Below, piece by piece: positions 1 through 6,785 of a stretch of DNA of 6,823 bases. Position 1 is the stretch's first letter. Every line of letters begins with the position of its first letter. The stretch is from Dehalococcoidia bacterium (GTDB lineage: Bacteria; Chloroflexota; Dehalococcoidia; Dehalococcoidales; RBG-16-60-22), in assembly GCA_004375725.1 (NCBI GenBank), contig SOKS01000131.1, forward strand, positions 1-6,823, in the 5' to 3' direction. The notes under the pieces are model-generated. The model was not told the origin of the DNA and did no database searches. It worked only from the letters and a program-made list of their open reading frames with translations. The position numbers were made by a program, and so were the translations under genes.

Positions 1-73
1 GTCCGGAAAGGATGGCACGGCCCGCTACCTTACCAGAATACGGACTAAATTAATAGTACACGCCGGAATGAAT

Positions 74-105
74 AAGGGAGTCCAGTAATGGGCTCCCTTT
101 TATTT
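74..105 (+). terminator. Rho-independent terminator, probably serving an upstream plus-strand gene
   Basis: AAGGGAGTCC at 74-83 pairs with GGGCTCCCTT at 90-99, giving a 10-bp stem with one T-G wobble and a 6-nt loop (AGTAAT). The 3' side runs into TTTTATTT at 98-105. The T-run is on the plus strand, so the hairpin best terminates a transcript entering from the left of the window. On the minus strand the run after the stem is only TTATTCATT, so it would be a weaker terminator there. It could still help end queH, whose stop codon lies just 7 bp away and which converges on it. Confidence 0.75.
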
Positions 106-111
106 GGCCCA

Positions 112-645
112 TTATTTTATCTGGATATTTGCGTAGCGTTCCCACTCGCTGTAAACGCAGCCGCAGTACTGCTGGCGGTAGAGGTCAAGCGGTTTGGTTA
201 AGTGACGGCTGTCCGAATATCGTTTACGGAGGTCTGCATAGAGGAATTCAACACCTGTTGCCTCCGCAATGCTGGCCCCGATTTCGCGTATCAGGTCGTG
301 CTTCTGGTGGGGGCTGATAAGCAGGGTGGTGGTAAAAGCGCTGAGGTTCCTTTCACGAGCAACTTCAGAGGTTCGTAAAAGGCGCATCTGAAAGCAGTGA
401 CGGCAGCGCTCGTCTTCATGCCCGACCACCTGTCGGAAGTAATCGATGATTTCGTACCCCTCACTGACAATCAAGGAAACCTTTAACTGAGTCGTCAGTG
501 CTTTCATTGCCTCAAGGCGCTGCTCGTGTTCCATATAGGGATGGATATTCGGGTTATACCAGAAGGCACTGACATCATAGCCCTGTTCCCGCCAGTGACT
601 GATGGTGTAGGCGGCGCAGTGTGCACAGCAGGCATGAATGAGCAT
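112..645 (-). CDS. queH: Epoxyqueuosine reductase QueH (DUF208 family)
   Basis: QueH reduces epoxyqueuosine to queuosine in the wobble position of GUN-anticodon tRNAs, the last step of queuosine synthesis. It is the non-cobalamin alternative to QueG and acts in the cytoplasm. The 177-residue product is of normal family length. It carries the family cysteines: HACCAHC (C6, C7, C10), then CRHCF (C81, C84), then QYCGC (C161, C163). The YNPNIHP motif at 30-36 is also typical. In the family, cysteines of this set hold a 4Fe-4S cluster and a nearby metal; which ones do so here is inferred. The start at 645 puts AGGA (654-657) 8 nt upstream. ATG at 654 is in frame but touches its own Shine-Dalgarno, and GTG at 711 would add 22 residues absent from the family, with no ribosome binding site. 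The gene is transcribed toward the left edge, divergently from the next gene. All expected key residues are present. Confidence 0.93.
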   Translation of the reverse strand: MLIHACCAHCAAYTISHWREQGYDVSAFWYNPNIHPYMEHEQRLEAMKALTTQLKVSLIVSEGYEIIDYFRQVVGHEDERCRHCFQMRLLRTSEVARERNLSAFTTTLLISPHQKHDLIREIGASIAEATGVEFLYADLRKRYSDSRHLTKPLDLYRQQYCGCVYSEWERYANIQIK

Positions 646-653
646 TGATTTCA

Positions 654-657
654 TCCT
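654..657 (-). promoter_or_regulatory. Shine-Dalgarno that decides the queH start
   Basis: AGGA on the minus strand lies 8 nt before ATG 645. The same bases overlap the competing in-frame ATG at 654-652, which therefore lacks a usable ribosome binding site. This favours the 177-residue QueH beginning MLIHACC. Confidence 0.6.
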
Positions 658-664
658 GATTATA

Positions 665-693
665 ATTGTAAACGATGGGAAGGTGAGGTGCAA
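665..693 (-). promoter_or_regulatory. Possible sigma-70 type promoter for queH
   Basis: On the minus strand TTGCAC (693-688) is followed after exactly 17 nt by TACAAT (670-665). The -10 matches the consensus at 5 of 6 positions; the -35 keeps only the TTG. A start of transcription near 658 would leave a very short leader that still contains the AGGA at 654-657. A perfect TATAAT at 664-659 has no -35 at the right distance and would place the start downstream of the Shine-Dalgarno. This is pattern-based only. Confidence 0.35.
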
Positions 694-717
694 AATCTGC
701 TGCGTAACCACATGCGT

Positions 718-747
718 TTTTCATAAGTGGTTGAAAAATGCTAGAAT
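718..747 (+). promoter_or_regulatory. Possible sigma-70 type promoter for the 775-1653 gene
   Basis: TTTTCA at 718-723 (4 of 6 against TTGACA) and TAGAAT at 742-747 (5 of 6 against TATAAT) are 18 nt apart. The predicted transcription start near 754 gives a leader of about 20 nt that includes the AGGAGG at 763-768. The alternative pair TTGAAA (731-736) and TAAATT (752-757) has a 15-nt spacer and would start too close to the ribosome binding site. This is pattern-based only. Confidence 0.35.
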
Positions 748-762
748 AGGATAAATTTGTTC

Positions 763-768
763 AGGAGG
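763..768 (+). promoter_or_regulatory. Consensus ribosome binding site that decides a TTG start
   Basis: AGGAGG sits 6 nt before TTG at 775-777, an ideal spacing. The more upstream in-frame TTG at 757 would place this motif inside the coding region as Arg-Arg codons and has no ribosome binding site of its own, so 775 is the better start. Confidence 0.8.
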
Positions 769-774
769 CGTAAA

Positions 775-1653
775 TTGTTTTACGAAGTAAATTATCCGCA
801 GCCCGAGCCCGGACAGAAGCAGATTTCAGCCCTGGTGGTGCTGAACCCGGCGGAGTCGAGGAGGCTGCTGGCGAAAGCCACGGTGGCGCTGCCCGAGGTC
901 CAGAACGCCTATAAAAACGGCATTATTATCATCGGACGCGGTATCACCGCTGCCTTCGTCAGCGAAGAACTCTTCGGCATCAAGATTGAGAACAAAAGCA
1001 ATCAAACGGCGGGACTCATCTGCAATGGCATAACCAATGCCAATCCCGGAGCACCACCCTGCACCTGGCACGTTGTCCGCAAGGGCAAGGTAATGGAGGG
1101 AGCTGATTCCAATGTGGAAATCCTCGATTTTGGCCCGGACGATGTCTTCATCAAAGGAGGCAATGCCATCGATATGGAGGGCAATGCCGGTATTTTCGCC
1201 TCTGGTGCGAAAGGTGGGACCATCGGCATGTGCTGGCCCATCGTGACGCCGCGCGGCTCACATCTCATCATGCCGATAGGGCTGGAGAAGCTGGTACCGT
1301 CGGTGATTGAGGCGGCCAAACACACCGGGCACTATTATTTTAAATACAGTATGGGACTGCCGGCCAAGCTGATGCCGGTGGTGCTGGGCAAGGTGCTTAC
1401 CGAAATTCAGGCAATCGGTGTAATGACTGGCGCCAGGGCATACCACCTCGGCGCCGGTGGCGTCGGTGGTTCCGAGGGTGCGGTGGTGCTGGCACTGGAG
1501 GGCGATGAGAAACGGGTGGAGAAAGCCTTTGAGTTCGTCAAGTCGATTAAAGGAGAGCCACCGGTGAGCCCCCCGGATGAATTCCGAGTCAGTTCTGCCA
1601 AAGATTATAATTACGATGCCATGGCACAGTTTGCCACTCTGGGAGGCGTGTAA
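775..1653 (+). CDS. Conserved-looking protein of unknown function, 292 residues
   Basis: I do not recognise a named family. The product is a soluble, glycine-rich 292-residue protein with no signal peptide or membrane segment. Visible blocks are NGIIIIGRGITAAF at 48-61, a stretch at 84-96 (NGITNANPGAPPC), DDVFIKGGNAID at 122-133 followed by EGNAG at 135-139, and GAGGVGGSEGAVVLALEG at 226-243. A charged helix follows at about 245-260 and a Pro-rich, less conserved-looking tail closes the protein. The GRGITAAFVSEEL stretch and the KGGNAID...GNAG stretch faintly recall the phosphate- or CoA-binding loops of the NagB/RpiA/CoA-transferase fold; this is a hypothesis only. The start is TTG 775, set by AGGAGG at 763-768. 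The gene is alone on the plus strand, divergent from queH and convergent with ruvB (49 bp between stops), so it is probably monocistronic. The many conserved-type Gly/Pro motifs and intact frame argue for a real, selected gene. Confidence 0.88.
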   Translation: MFYEVNYPQPEPGQKQISALVVLNPAESRRLLAKATVALPEVQNAYKNGIIIIGRGITAAFVSEELFGIKIENKSNQTAGLICNGITNANPGAPPCTWHVVRKGKVMEGADSNVEILDFGPDDVFIKGGNAIDMEGNAGIFASGAKGGTIGMCWPIVTPRGSHLIMPIGLEKLVPSVIEAAKHTGHYYFKYSMGLPAKLMPVVLGKVLTEIQAIGVMTGARAYHLGAGGVGGSEGAVVLALEGDEKRVEKAFEFVKSIKGEPPVSPPDEFRVSSAKDYNYDAMAQFATLGGV

Positions 1654-1702
1654 ACCGGTCGCTCCAGCGGGCTCTCTAAATGATGCCTGAGAGGCGAAAG
1701 GG

Positions 1703-2725
1703 TTACCACAGGGTTCTCTGGGGAGGTTTCTCTTTGTTATAAGGCAGGCCGAGGTGCTGGTAGGCATGCTGGGTGGCGGTTCGGCCGCGGGGAGTGCGCT
1801 CCAGAAAGCCCAGCTGCAGCAGGTAGGGCTCATAGACTTCCATAATGGTGTCTGATTCCTCGCTGATGGCGGCGGCCAGGGTCTCAAGACCGACCGGGCC
1901 GCCGTTAAATTTTTCCACAATCGTCCGCAGCAGCTTGCGGTCGCTTTCATCGAGGCCGATGGAATCGACTTCAAGCTTGGCCAGCGCTTCGACGGCTGCC
2001 TGGTGGGTAGCCACGCCATCGCCTTTAACCTGGGCGTAGTCTCTGACCTGTTTGAGTAGTCGGTTGGCCACGCGCGGTGTACCCCTGGCGCGACGAGCGA
2101 TCTCCTTCAGTCCTTCACTTTCTGCCTCAATCTGCAGGATACGGGCGGAGCGGTGCAGAATTGCCTCTATTGATTTCTGGTCGTAAAAATCAAGTCGGTA
2201 GACAGCGCCAAAGCGATCGCGAAGGGGCGGGCTGAGCAGGGCAAAACGGGTGGTCGCACCGATAAATGTGAAAGCAGGCAGGTTTAGCCGCAGGCTCCTG
2301 GCGCCGGGCCCCTTGCCTATGATGATATCCAGGGCGAATTCTTCCATCGCCGGGTAAAGAATTTCCTCAACAGCGCGGCTGAGGCGGTGGATTTCATCGA
2401 TGAAGAGGGTATCCTGGTCATGCAGGTTGGTCAGTATAGCCGCGAGGTCACCGATACGTTCAATAGCCGGCCCTGAGGTAACTCTGATGTTCACCCCCAT
2501 TTCGGCAGCGATGATGTGGGCAAGGGTCGTCTTTCCCAGTCCGGGTGGTCCGTAAAGCAGCACATGGTCGAGCGCTTCACCTCTACCTTTCGCCGCCGCG
2601 ATGGCGATGCTCAGGTTCTCTTTGATCTTTTCCTGGCCGACGAAATCACCAAGGCGGCGCGGCCGAAGGCTGGTGTCAAGAGGCGCATCTTCAGCGCTGG
2701 GTTTACCTGATATGATACGAGCTAT
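1703..2725 (-). CDS. ruvB: Holliday junction branch migration ATPase RuvB, with apparent ATA start codon
   Basis: RuvB is the hexameric AAA+ motor that, with RuvA, drives branch migration of Holliday junctions during recombinational repair. From 2725 the product is 340 residues, the usual length. Seen in order: N-terminal block RIIS at 3-6 and LRP...GQEKIKENL leading into the AAA+ domain, Walker A GPPGLGKTT (59-67), Walker B LFIDEIH (107-113), sensor 1 GATTR (156-160), arginine-finger region LRDRFG (168-173), sensor 2 region RGTPR (214-218), and the C-terminal winged helix with GGPVGL and TPRGR (311-315). The start is odd. The codon before ATA 2725 is TAA, and no ATG, GTG or TTG occurs in frame until GTG 2563, which would remove 54 conserved residues. 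The strong GGGGGTGA at 2733-2740 favours ATA. A point change or sequence error of ATG to ATA is the alternative. The gene lies 16 bp behind rpoC and very likely shares its transcript. Product certain; start about 75 percent. Confidence 0.95.
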   Translation of the reverse strand: MARIISGKPSAEDAPLDTSLRPRRLGDFVGQEKIKENLSIAIAAAKGRGEALDHVLLYGPPGLGKTTLAHIIAAEMGVNIRVTSGPAIERIGDLAAILTNLHDQDTLFIDEIHRLSRAVEEILYPAMEEFALDIIIGKGPGARSLRLNLPAFTFIGATTRFALLSPPLRDRFGAVYRLDFYDQKSIEAILHRSARILQIEAESEGLKEIARRARGTPRVANRLLKQVRDYAQVKGDGVATHQAAVEALAKLEVDSIGLDESDRKLLRTIVEKFNGGPVGLETLAAAISEESDTIMEVYEPYLLQLGFLERTPRGRTATQHAYQHLGLPYNKEKPPQRTLW

Positions 2726-2732
2726 TTAAATC

Positions 2733-2740
2733 TCACCCCC
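2733..2740 (-). promoter_or_regulatory. Strong Shine-Dalgarno pointing to the ATA start of ruvB
   Basis: On the minus strand GGGGGTGA lies between the rpoC stop and ATA 2725, ending 7 nt before it. It matches the extended anti-Shine-Dalgarno partner (AAGGAGGUGA) at most positions. Nothing else nearby needs it: the only conventional start it could serve, a GTG inside the motif itself, opens a 4-codon frame ending in TAG. Confidence 0.75.
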
Positions 2741-2741
2741 G

Positions 2742-5700
2742 TTAATCCTCTGACTTCGGCCCATCATCTTCACTGCCCGGTGGGCCTATTTCCTCTTCCG
2801 GGGTCGTCAGGCTGGAACTTTCCTGGCTAGCTTTATCAAGTAGCTGGTTCAAGAGCTCTTCTGGCGTTTCAGCGACCATCGGGCCCGGTACCCCTTCCGT
2901 CATCTCACCAAATGACAGGTCCGGTACTGCCTTCGACTCTTCTGCCAGTGCTGCTAGAGTCTTTTCCAGTGACGGGGAATAGGCCGGGATCAATTTCCCG
3001 ATGATGACGTTTTCCTTGAGCCCGACCAGCCTGTCTATTTTACCGTAGACCGCCGCTTCGGTGAGTACCCTGGTTGTTTCCTGAAAGGAAGCCGCCGCCA
3101 GCCAGCTATCGCTGTTCAATGAGGCCTTCGTTATGCCCAGCAGCACCGTGTGTGCTGTGGCCGGCTCACCGCCCTCGGCCAATACTTTAGCGTTGATGTC
3201 CTCATAGGTGAACTTGTCTATCAGTTCATCCGGCACCAGGTCGGTATCACCCGCGGAATCAATTCGCACTTTCGTCAGCATCTGATGGGCGATGATCTCG
3301 ATGTGCTTGTCGTTTATGTTTACACCCTGAGAGCGGTAAACTTTCTGTACTTCATCAACCAGGTATTGCTGTACCGCCTCACGACCGAGAATGCGCAGGA
3401 TGTCCTGAGGGTTCACCGAGCCATCGGTAAGTCTCTGGCCGGCGTGTATCTCCTCTCCGGACTGGACTCTGATACCGGTAGTGGTAGGGACAGCATACTC
3501 CCGTTCCTCCCTCTCTTCATAGCTGATAAATAGCTGACCTTTTTTAACGCTGACCTCGCCGGCGATGCGAGCCACAATGGGCGGTTTTTCTTTGGAGATT
3601 TCCTTGGTTCCGCCTTTGGTTTTCTTGGCAGCAGCTGGAGTTGCGAGCACCGTGCCAATATCCACCCGCTGTCCATCATTTACCATTACCTGCCATCGGG
3701 CAGGCAGGGCATATTCATCACGGTAGGTCTCAGAGCTGGTAATCTTGATTCTCCTGCCTTCCTCATCCTGAACGACCTCGGCTAAGCCGTCTATTTCGGA
3801 GATAATGGCCTGACCTTTGGGAGCTCTGGCTTCAAATAGCTCTTCCACCCTGGGCAGACCGCTGGTGATGTCGAGTCCGGCCACGCCGCCGGTGTGGAAG
3901 GTGCGCAGGGTCAGCTGGGTACCCGGCTCGCCAATACTCTGGGCAGCGATGATTCCCGCGGCAGTATTGAGTTCAACCAGTCTGCCGTGGGCCAGGTCCC
4001 TCCCGTAGCACATCTGGCAGGTACCCCGCTTGGACTGGCATGAGAGGGGCGACCTGACGTGCACCCGGTTAACTCCGGCAGCAATGATTTCCGCCGCCTT
4101 CTGCTCATCGATCTCCTCATTACGGTCAACGATGACCTCCCCTGTTTTTGGATGGACTACCTGGCTTGCCGCCAGTCTGCCGCTGGTACGATCGGTAAAC
4201 GAAGGCAGCAGCGTTTTTTCTTTCGGTTCCGATACCCAGATACCATCCACGGTTCCGCAGTCCTCTTCAAAAATAATGATATCCTGGGCCACGTCAATAA
4301 GTCGTCTGGTGAGGTAACCACTGTCCGATGTCCTCAGTGCCGTATCGGCCAGACCCTTGCGTGCACCGTGTGTGGAGATAAAGTATTCCAGAACGGTGTG
4401 TCCTTCACGCAGGCTGGTTTTTATGGGGAAGTCAATGATTTTACCGGAAGGATCGGTCATCAGACCGCGCATGCCAGCCATCTGGGTGATCTGGGAAATA
4501 TTACCTTTGGCCCCGGAAGTGGCCATCATATAAATACCACCGTAGCGGTCAAGGGTATCCGAGATGATGCTGGTAATACGGTCCATGGTTTCCATCCAGA
4601 CACCCACGATGCTGTTATATTGCTCGCCCTCGGTTATCAGACCGCGGCTATACTGGTTGTCGATGATGGCTATTCTCTCCTCCGCTTCCTCGAGTATCTT
4701 CGCTTTGCCCTCCGGCACCTCGATATCATTCATGGCAATGGTGATGCCGGACTTGGTAGCGTAACGGAAGCCCAGCTGCTTGATGCTGTCAAGGACTCTG
4801 GCGGTGTCTTCATCTTTAAGTATCCGGCAGCACTCCGAGACAATCTGCTTGAGTCCAGACTTGTCGATTATTTTATTCTGGAAACCAAGCTCCGGAGGGA
4901 GAACTTCATTGAAGATAATACGACCTATTGTGGTTTTGGTTTCCTGCCCATCTCTGCTCCGGTCTCTGACCAGGATTATAGCCCCGAGGTCGATGTTGCC
5001 CAGCTCATAGGCAAGTCTGGCTTCATCAAAGCTACCAAATCGCCTGCCTTCTCCCTTGGCTCCGGGTCTTTCCATAGTGAGGTAGTAGCAGCCAAAGACC
5101 ATGTCAAGGGTAGGCGTAACCGTGGGCTCACCACTACTGGGCAGCAGCATGTTATGCTGGCTGAGCGCGAGCTCTCTTGCCTCGCGTACCGCTGCTTTGG
5201 ACAGCGGGACGTGACACGCCATCTGGTCGCCATCAAAATCAGCGTTGAACGCCGAGCAGACCAGCGGGTGAATCTGGATGGCGCTGCCATCAATGAGAAC
5301 GGGCTCAAATGCCTGGATGCTGAGGCGATGCAGAGTAGGCGCCCGGTTCAGCCAGACCGGTCGTTCCTTTACCACTTCCTCGAGTATATCGTAGACTTCC
5401 GGTTTGGCTCTTTCCACAAGTCGCCGGGCGCTCTTGATGTTCGGAGCGAGTCCCTGCTTTACCAAGCGGTGCATGACAAAAGGTTTAAAGAGTTCCAGGG
5501 CCATTCGTCTGGGCAGACCGCACTGGTTCAATCTGAGCTCCGGGCCAACCACGATAACGGAGCGACCGCTGTAGTCGACCCTCTTCCCCAGCAGGTTCTG
5601 GCGGAAGCGCCCCTGTTTACCACGGAGCATGTCGGAAAGTGATTTCAGTTTATGATTACCGCTCACCGAGATAGCCCGGCCGCGGCGGCCATTGTCGATG

Positions 5701-6785
5701 AGTGAGTCGACAGCTTCCTGCAACATTCGCTTTTCATTGCGGATAATGATCTCCGGCGCGCCTATTTCAATCAGGTGGCGCAGACGATTATTTCGGTTAA
5801 TGACCCGCCGGTACAGGTCATTGAGGTCGCTGGTGGCGAACCGGCCACCGTCCAGCTGGACCATGGGCCGCAGGTCGGGAGGAAGTACCGGCAGAACTGT
5901 CACGATCATCCATTCCGGTTTATTGCCGCTGTTTCGAAATGCCTCCACCACCCGCAGCTGCTTGCTTGCTTTCTTACGCCTCTGGCCGGACGAGGACTGG
6001 GTTTCCAGAAGCAGGTTTTTGCGCACCTCATCTAAGTCTACATCTTTGATGATCTGCAGGATGGCTTCAGCGCCCATCCTGGCTTCAAAAACCTCGCTAT
6101 ATTTCTGCTTCAGTTCGTGGTACTGGCTCTCATTGAGCAACTCTTTCACTTTCAGGTTTTTAAGCCATTCCACCTCATTCGTTAGGTTTTCCTCAAGCTG
6201 TATTTTTTCATCGGTAAAGTTGCGCCGCAGCTGGTTAACGTCCTCAACGCTTGCTCCGTCCTGCTCCATCTGGGCAATTCTTTCGTCAACAGCTTTCTGG
6301 CGCTCGTCAATTTCGCCAGAGATACTCTCCTGTATTTGTTTGATGGCTTCCTGGCGTGCCTCTTCATTGACTGAGGTAACGATGTAATTGGAGAAGTAGA
6401 GTATGTGTTCCAGGCTGCGTGGTGAAAGGTCAAGCAGAAGGCCCAGGCGACTGGGTGTTCCTTTGGCGAACCAGATGTGACTTACCGGGCAGGCCAGCTC
6501 AATGTGGCCCATGCGCTCACGGCGTACCTTGGCCCGCGCGACCTCAACACCGCACTTATCGCAGATCACGCCCTTGTAGCGAATTTTCTTGTACTTGCCG
6601 CAGTAACACTCAAAGTCCTTGGTGGGCCCAAAAATTCTCTCGCAGAACAGACCATCTCGTTCTGGCTTTAGTGTACGGTAGTTGATGGTCTCCGGTTTGG
6701 TTACCTCTCCGTATGACCAGCTCCGGATCTGCTCCGGTGAGGCCAGAGAAATTCGTATGGCATCAAAATCATTAATTTCCAGCAT
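2742..6785 (-). CDS. rpoC: DNA-directed RNA polymerase subunit beta-prime
   Basis: This is the largest subunit of core RNA polymerase, forming the clamp and half of the active site. The 1347-residue product is complete. Seen in order: first zinc site C60, C62, C75, C78; clamp coiled-coil region about 275-345 (LNDLYRRVINRNNRLRHL at 321-338); RGKQGRFRQNLLGKRVDYSG at about 388-407; catalytic NADFDGDQM at 514-522 with the three Mg-binding aspartates D516, D518, D520; bridge-helix region about 774-830 (THGARKGLADTAL at 805-817); second zinc site C843, C916, C923, C926; trigger loop region IGEPGTQLTLRTFHTGG (951-967); C-terminal SWLAAASFQETT (1227-1238). The trigger loop has no large insert of the proteobacterial type. 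A charged helical insert lies at about 140-212. The last 43 residues form an acidic, probably disordered tail. ATG 6785 is forced, since an in-frame TGA lies 18 nt upstream with no other start between. GGAA at 6790-6793 is a modest ribosome binding site. Confidence 0.99.
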   Translation of the reverse strand: MLEINDFDAIRISLASPEQIRSWSYGEVTKPETINYRTLKPERDGLFCERIFGPTKDFECYCGKYKKIRYKGVICDKCGVEVARAKVRRERMGHIELACPVSHIWFAKGTPSRLGLLLDLSPRSLEHILYFSNYIVTSVNEEARQEAIKQIQESISGEIDERQKAVDERIAQMEQDGASVEDVNQLRRNFTDEKIQLEENLTNEVEWLKNLKVKELLNESQYHELKQKYSEVFEARMGAEAILQIIKDVDLDEVRKNLLLETQSSSGQRRKKASKQLRVVEAFRNSGNKPEWMIVTVLPVLPPDLRPMVQLDGGRFATSDLNDLYRRVINRNNRLRHLIEIGAPEIIIRNEKRMLQEAVDSLIDNGRRGRAISVSGNHKLKSLSDMLRGKQGRFRQNLLGKRVDYSGRSVIVVGPELRLNQCGLPRRMALELFKPFVMHRLVKQGLAPNIKSARRLVERAKPEVYDILEEVVKERPVWLNRAPTLHRLSIQAFEPVLIDGSAIQIHPLVCSAFNADFDGDQMACHVPLSKAAVREARELALSQHNMLLPSSGEPTVTPTLDMVFGCYYLTMERPGAKGEGRRFGSFDEARLAYELGNIDLGAIILVRDRSRDGQETKTTIGRIIFNEVLPPELGFQNKIIDKSGLKQIVSECCRILKDEDTARVLDSIKQLGFRYATKSGITIAMNDIEVPEGKAKILEEAEERIAIIDNQYSRGLITEGEQYNSIVGVWMETMDRITSIISDTLDRYGGIYMMATSGAKGNISQITQMAGMRGLMTDPSGKIIDFPIKTSLREGHTVLEYFISTHGARKGLADTALRTSDSGYLTRRLIDVAQDIIIFEEDCGTVDGIWVSEPKEKTLLPSFTDRTSGRLAASQVVHPKTGEVIVDRNEEIDEQKAAEIIAAGVNRVHVRSPLSCQSKRGTCQMCYGRDLAHGRLVELNTAAGIIAAQSIGEPGTQLTLRTFHTGGVAGLDITSGLPRVEELFEARAPKGQAIISEIDGLAEVVQDEEGRRIKITSSETYRDEYALPARWQVMVNDGQRVDIGTVLATPAAAKKTKGGTKEISKEKPPIVARIAGEVSVKKGQLFISYEEREEREYAVPTTTGIRVQSGEEIHAGQRLTDGSVNPQDILRILGREAVQQYLVDEVQKVYRSQGVNINDKHIEIIAHQMLTKVRIDSAGDTDLVPDELIDKFTYEDINAKVLAEGGEPATAHTVLLGITKASLNSDSWLAAASFQETTRVLTEAAVYGKIDRLVGLKENVIIGKLIPAYSPSLEKTLAALAEESKAVPDLSFGEMTEGVPGPMVAETPEELLNQLLDKASQESSSLTTPEEEIGPPGSEDDGPKSED

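Noticed and set aside
1..73. Possible 3' end of a plus-strand gene before the terminator at 74-105.
   Set aside because: Three frames stay open for part of the stretch (stops at 46-48, 51-53 and 87-89) and none of the short tails is recognisable. The terminator suggests that a plus-strand gene ends here, but the frame cannot be chosen from this window.
646..711. A longer QueH starting at GTG 711.
   Set aside because: The extra 22 residues do not resemble QueH N-termini, which begin just before the CC-x2-C motif. There is no Shine-Dalgarno before 711, and the extension would cover the probable promoter.
1654..1702. Possible bidirectional terminator between the converging unknown gene and ruvB.
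   Set aside because: Only weak hairpins are visible (GCCT-GAG-AGGC at 1685-1695, and CTCTC at 1672-1676 with GAGAG at 1689-1693), and neither strand has a T-run after them.
1258..2019. A 253-codon minus-strand open frame running across the ruvB 3' end and antisense to the unknown gene.
   Set aside because: It overlaps ruvB in another frame and then the plus-strand gene in antisense. Both of those have protein-like motifs, and this frame has none.
4059..5642. A 527-codon open frame on the plus strand opposite rpoC.
   Set aside because: It lies wholly antisense to the most conserved part of RpoC (catalytic and bridge-helix regions), shows no recognisable motif and has a composition typical of a shadow frame. 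Its openness is explained by codon choice in rpoC.
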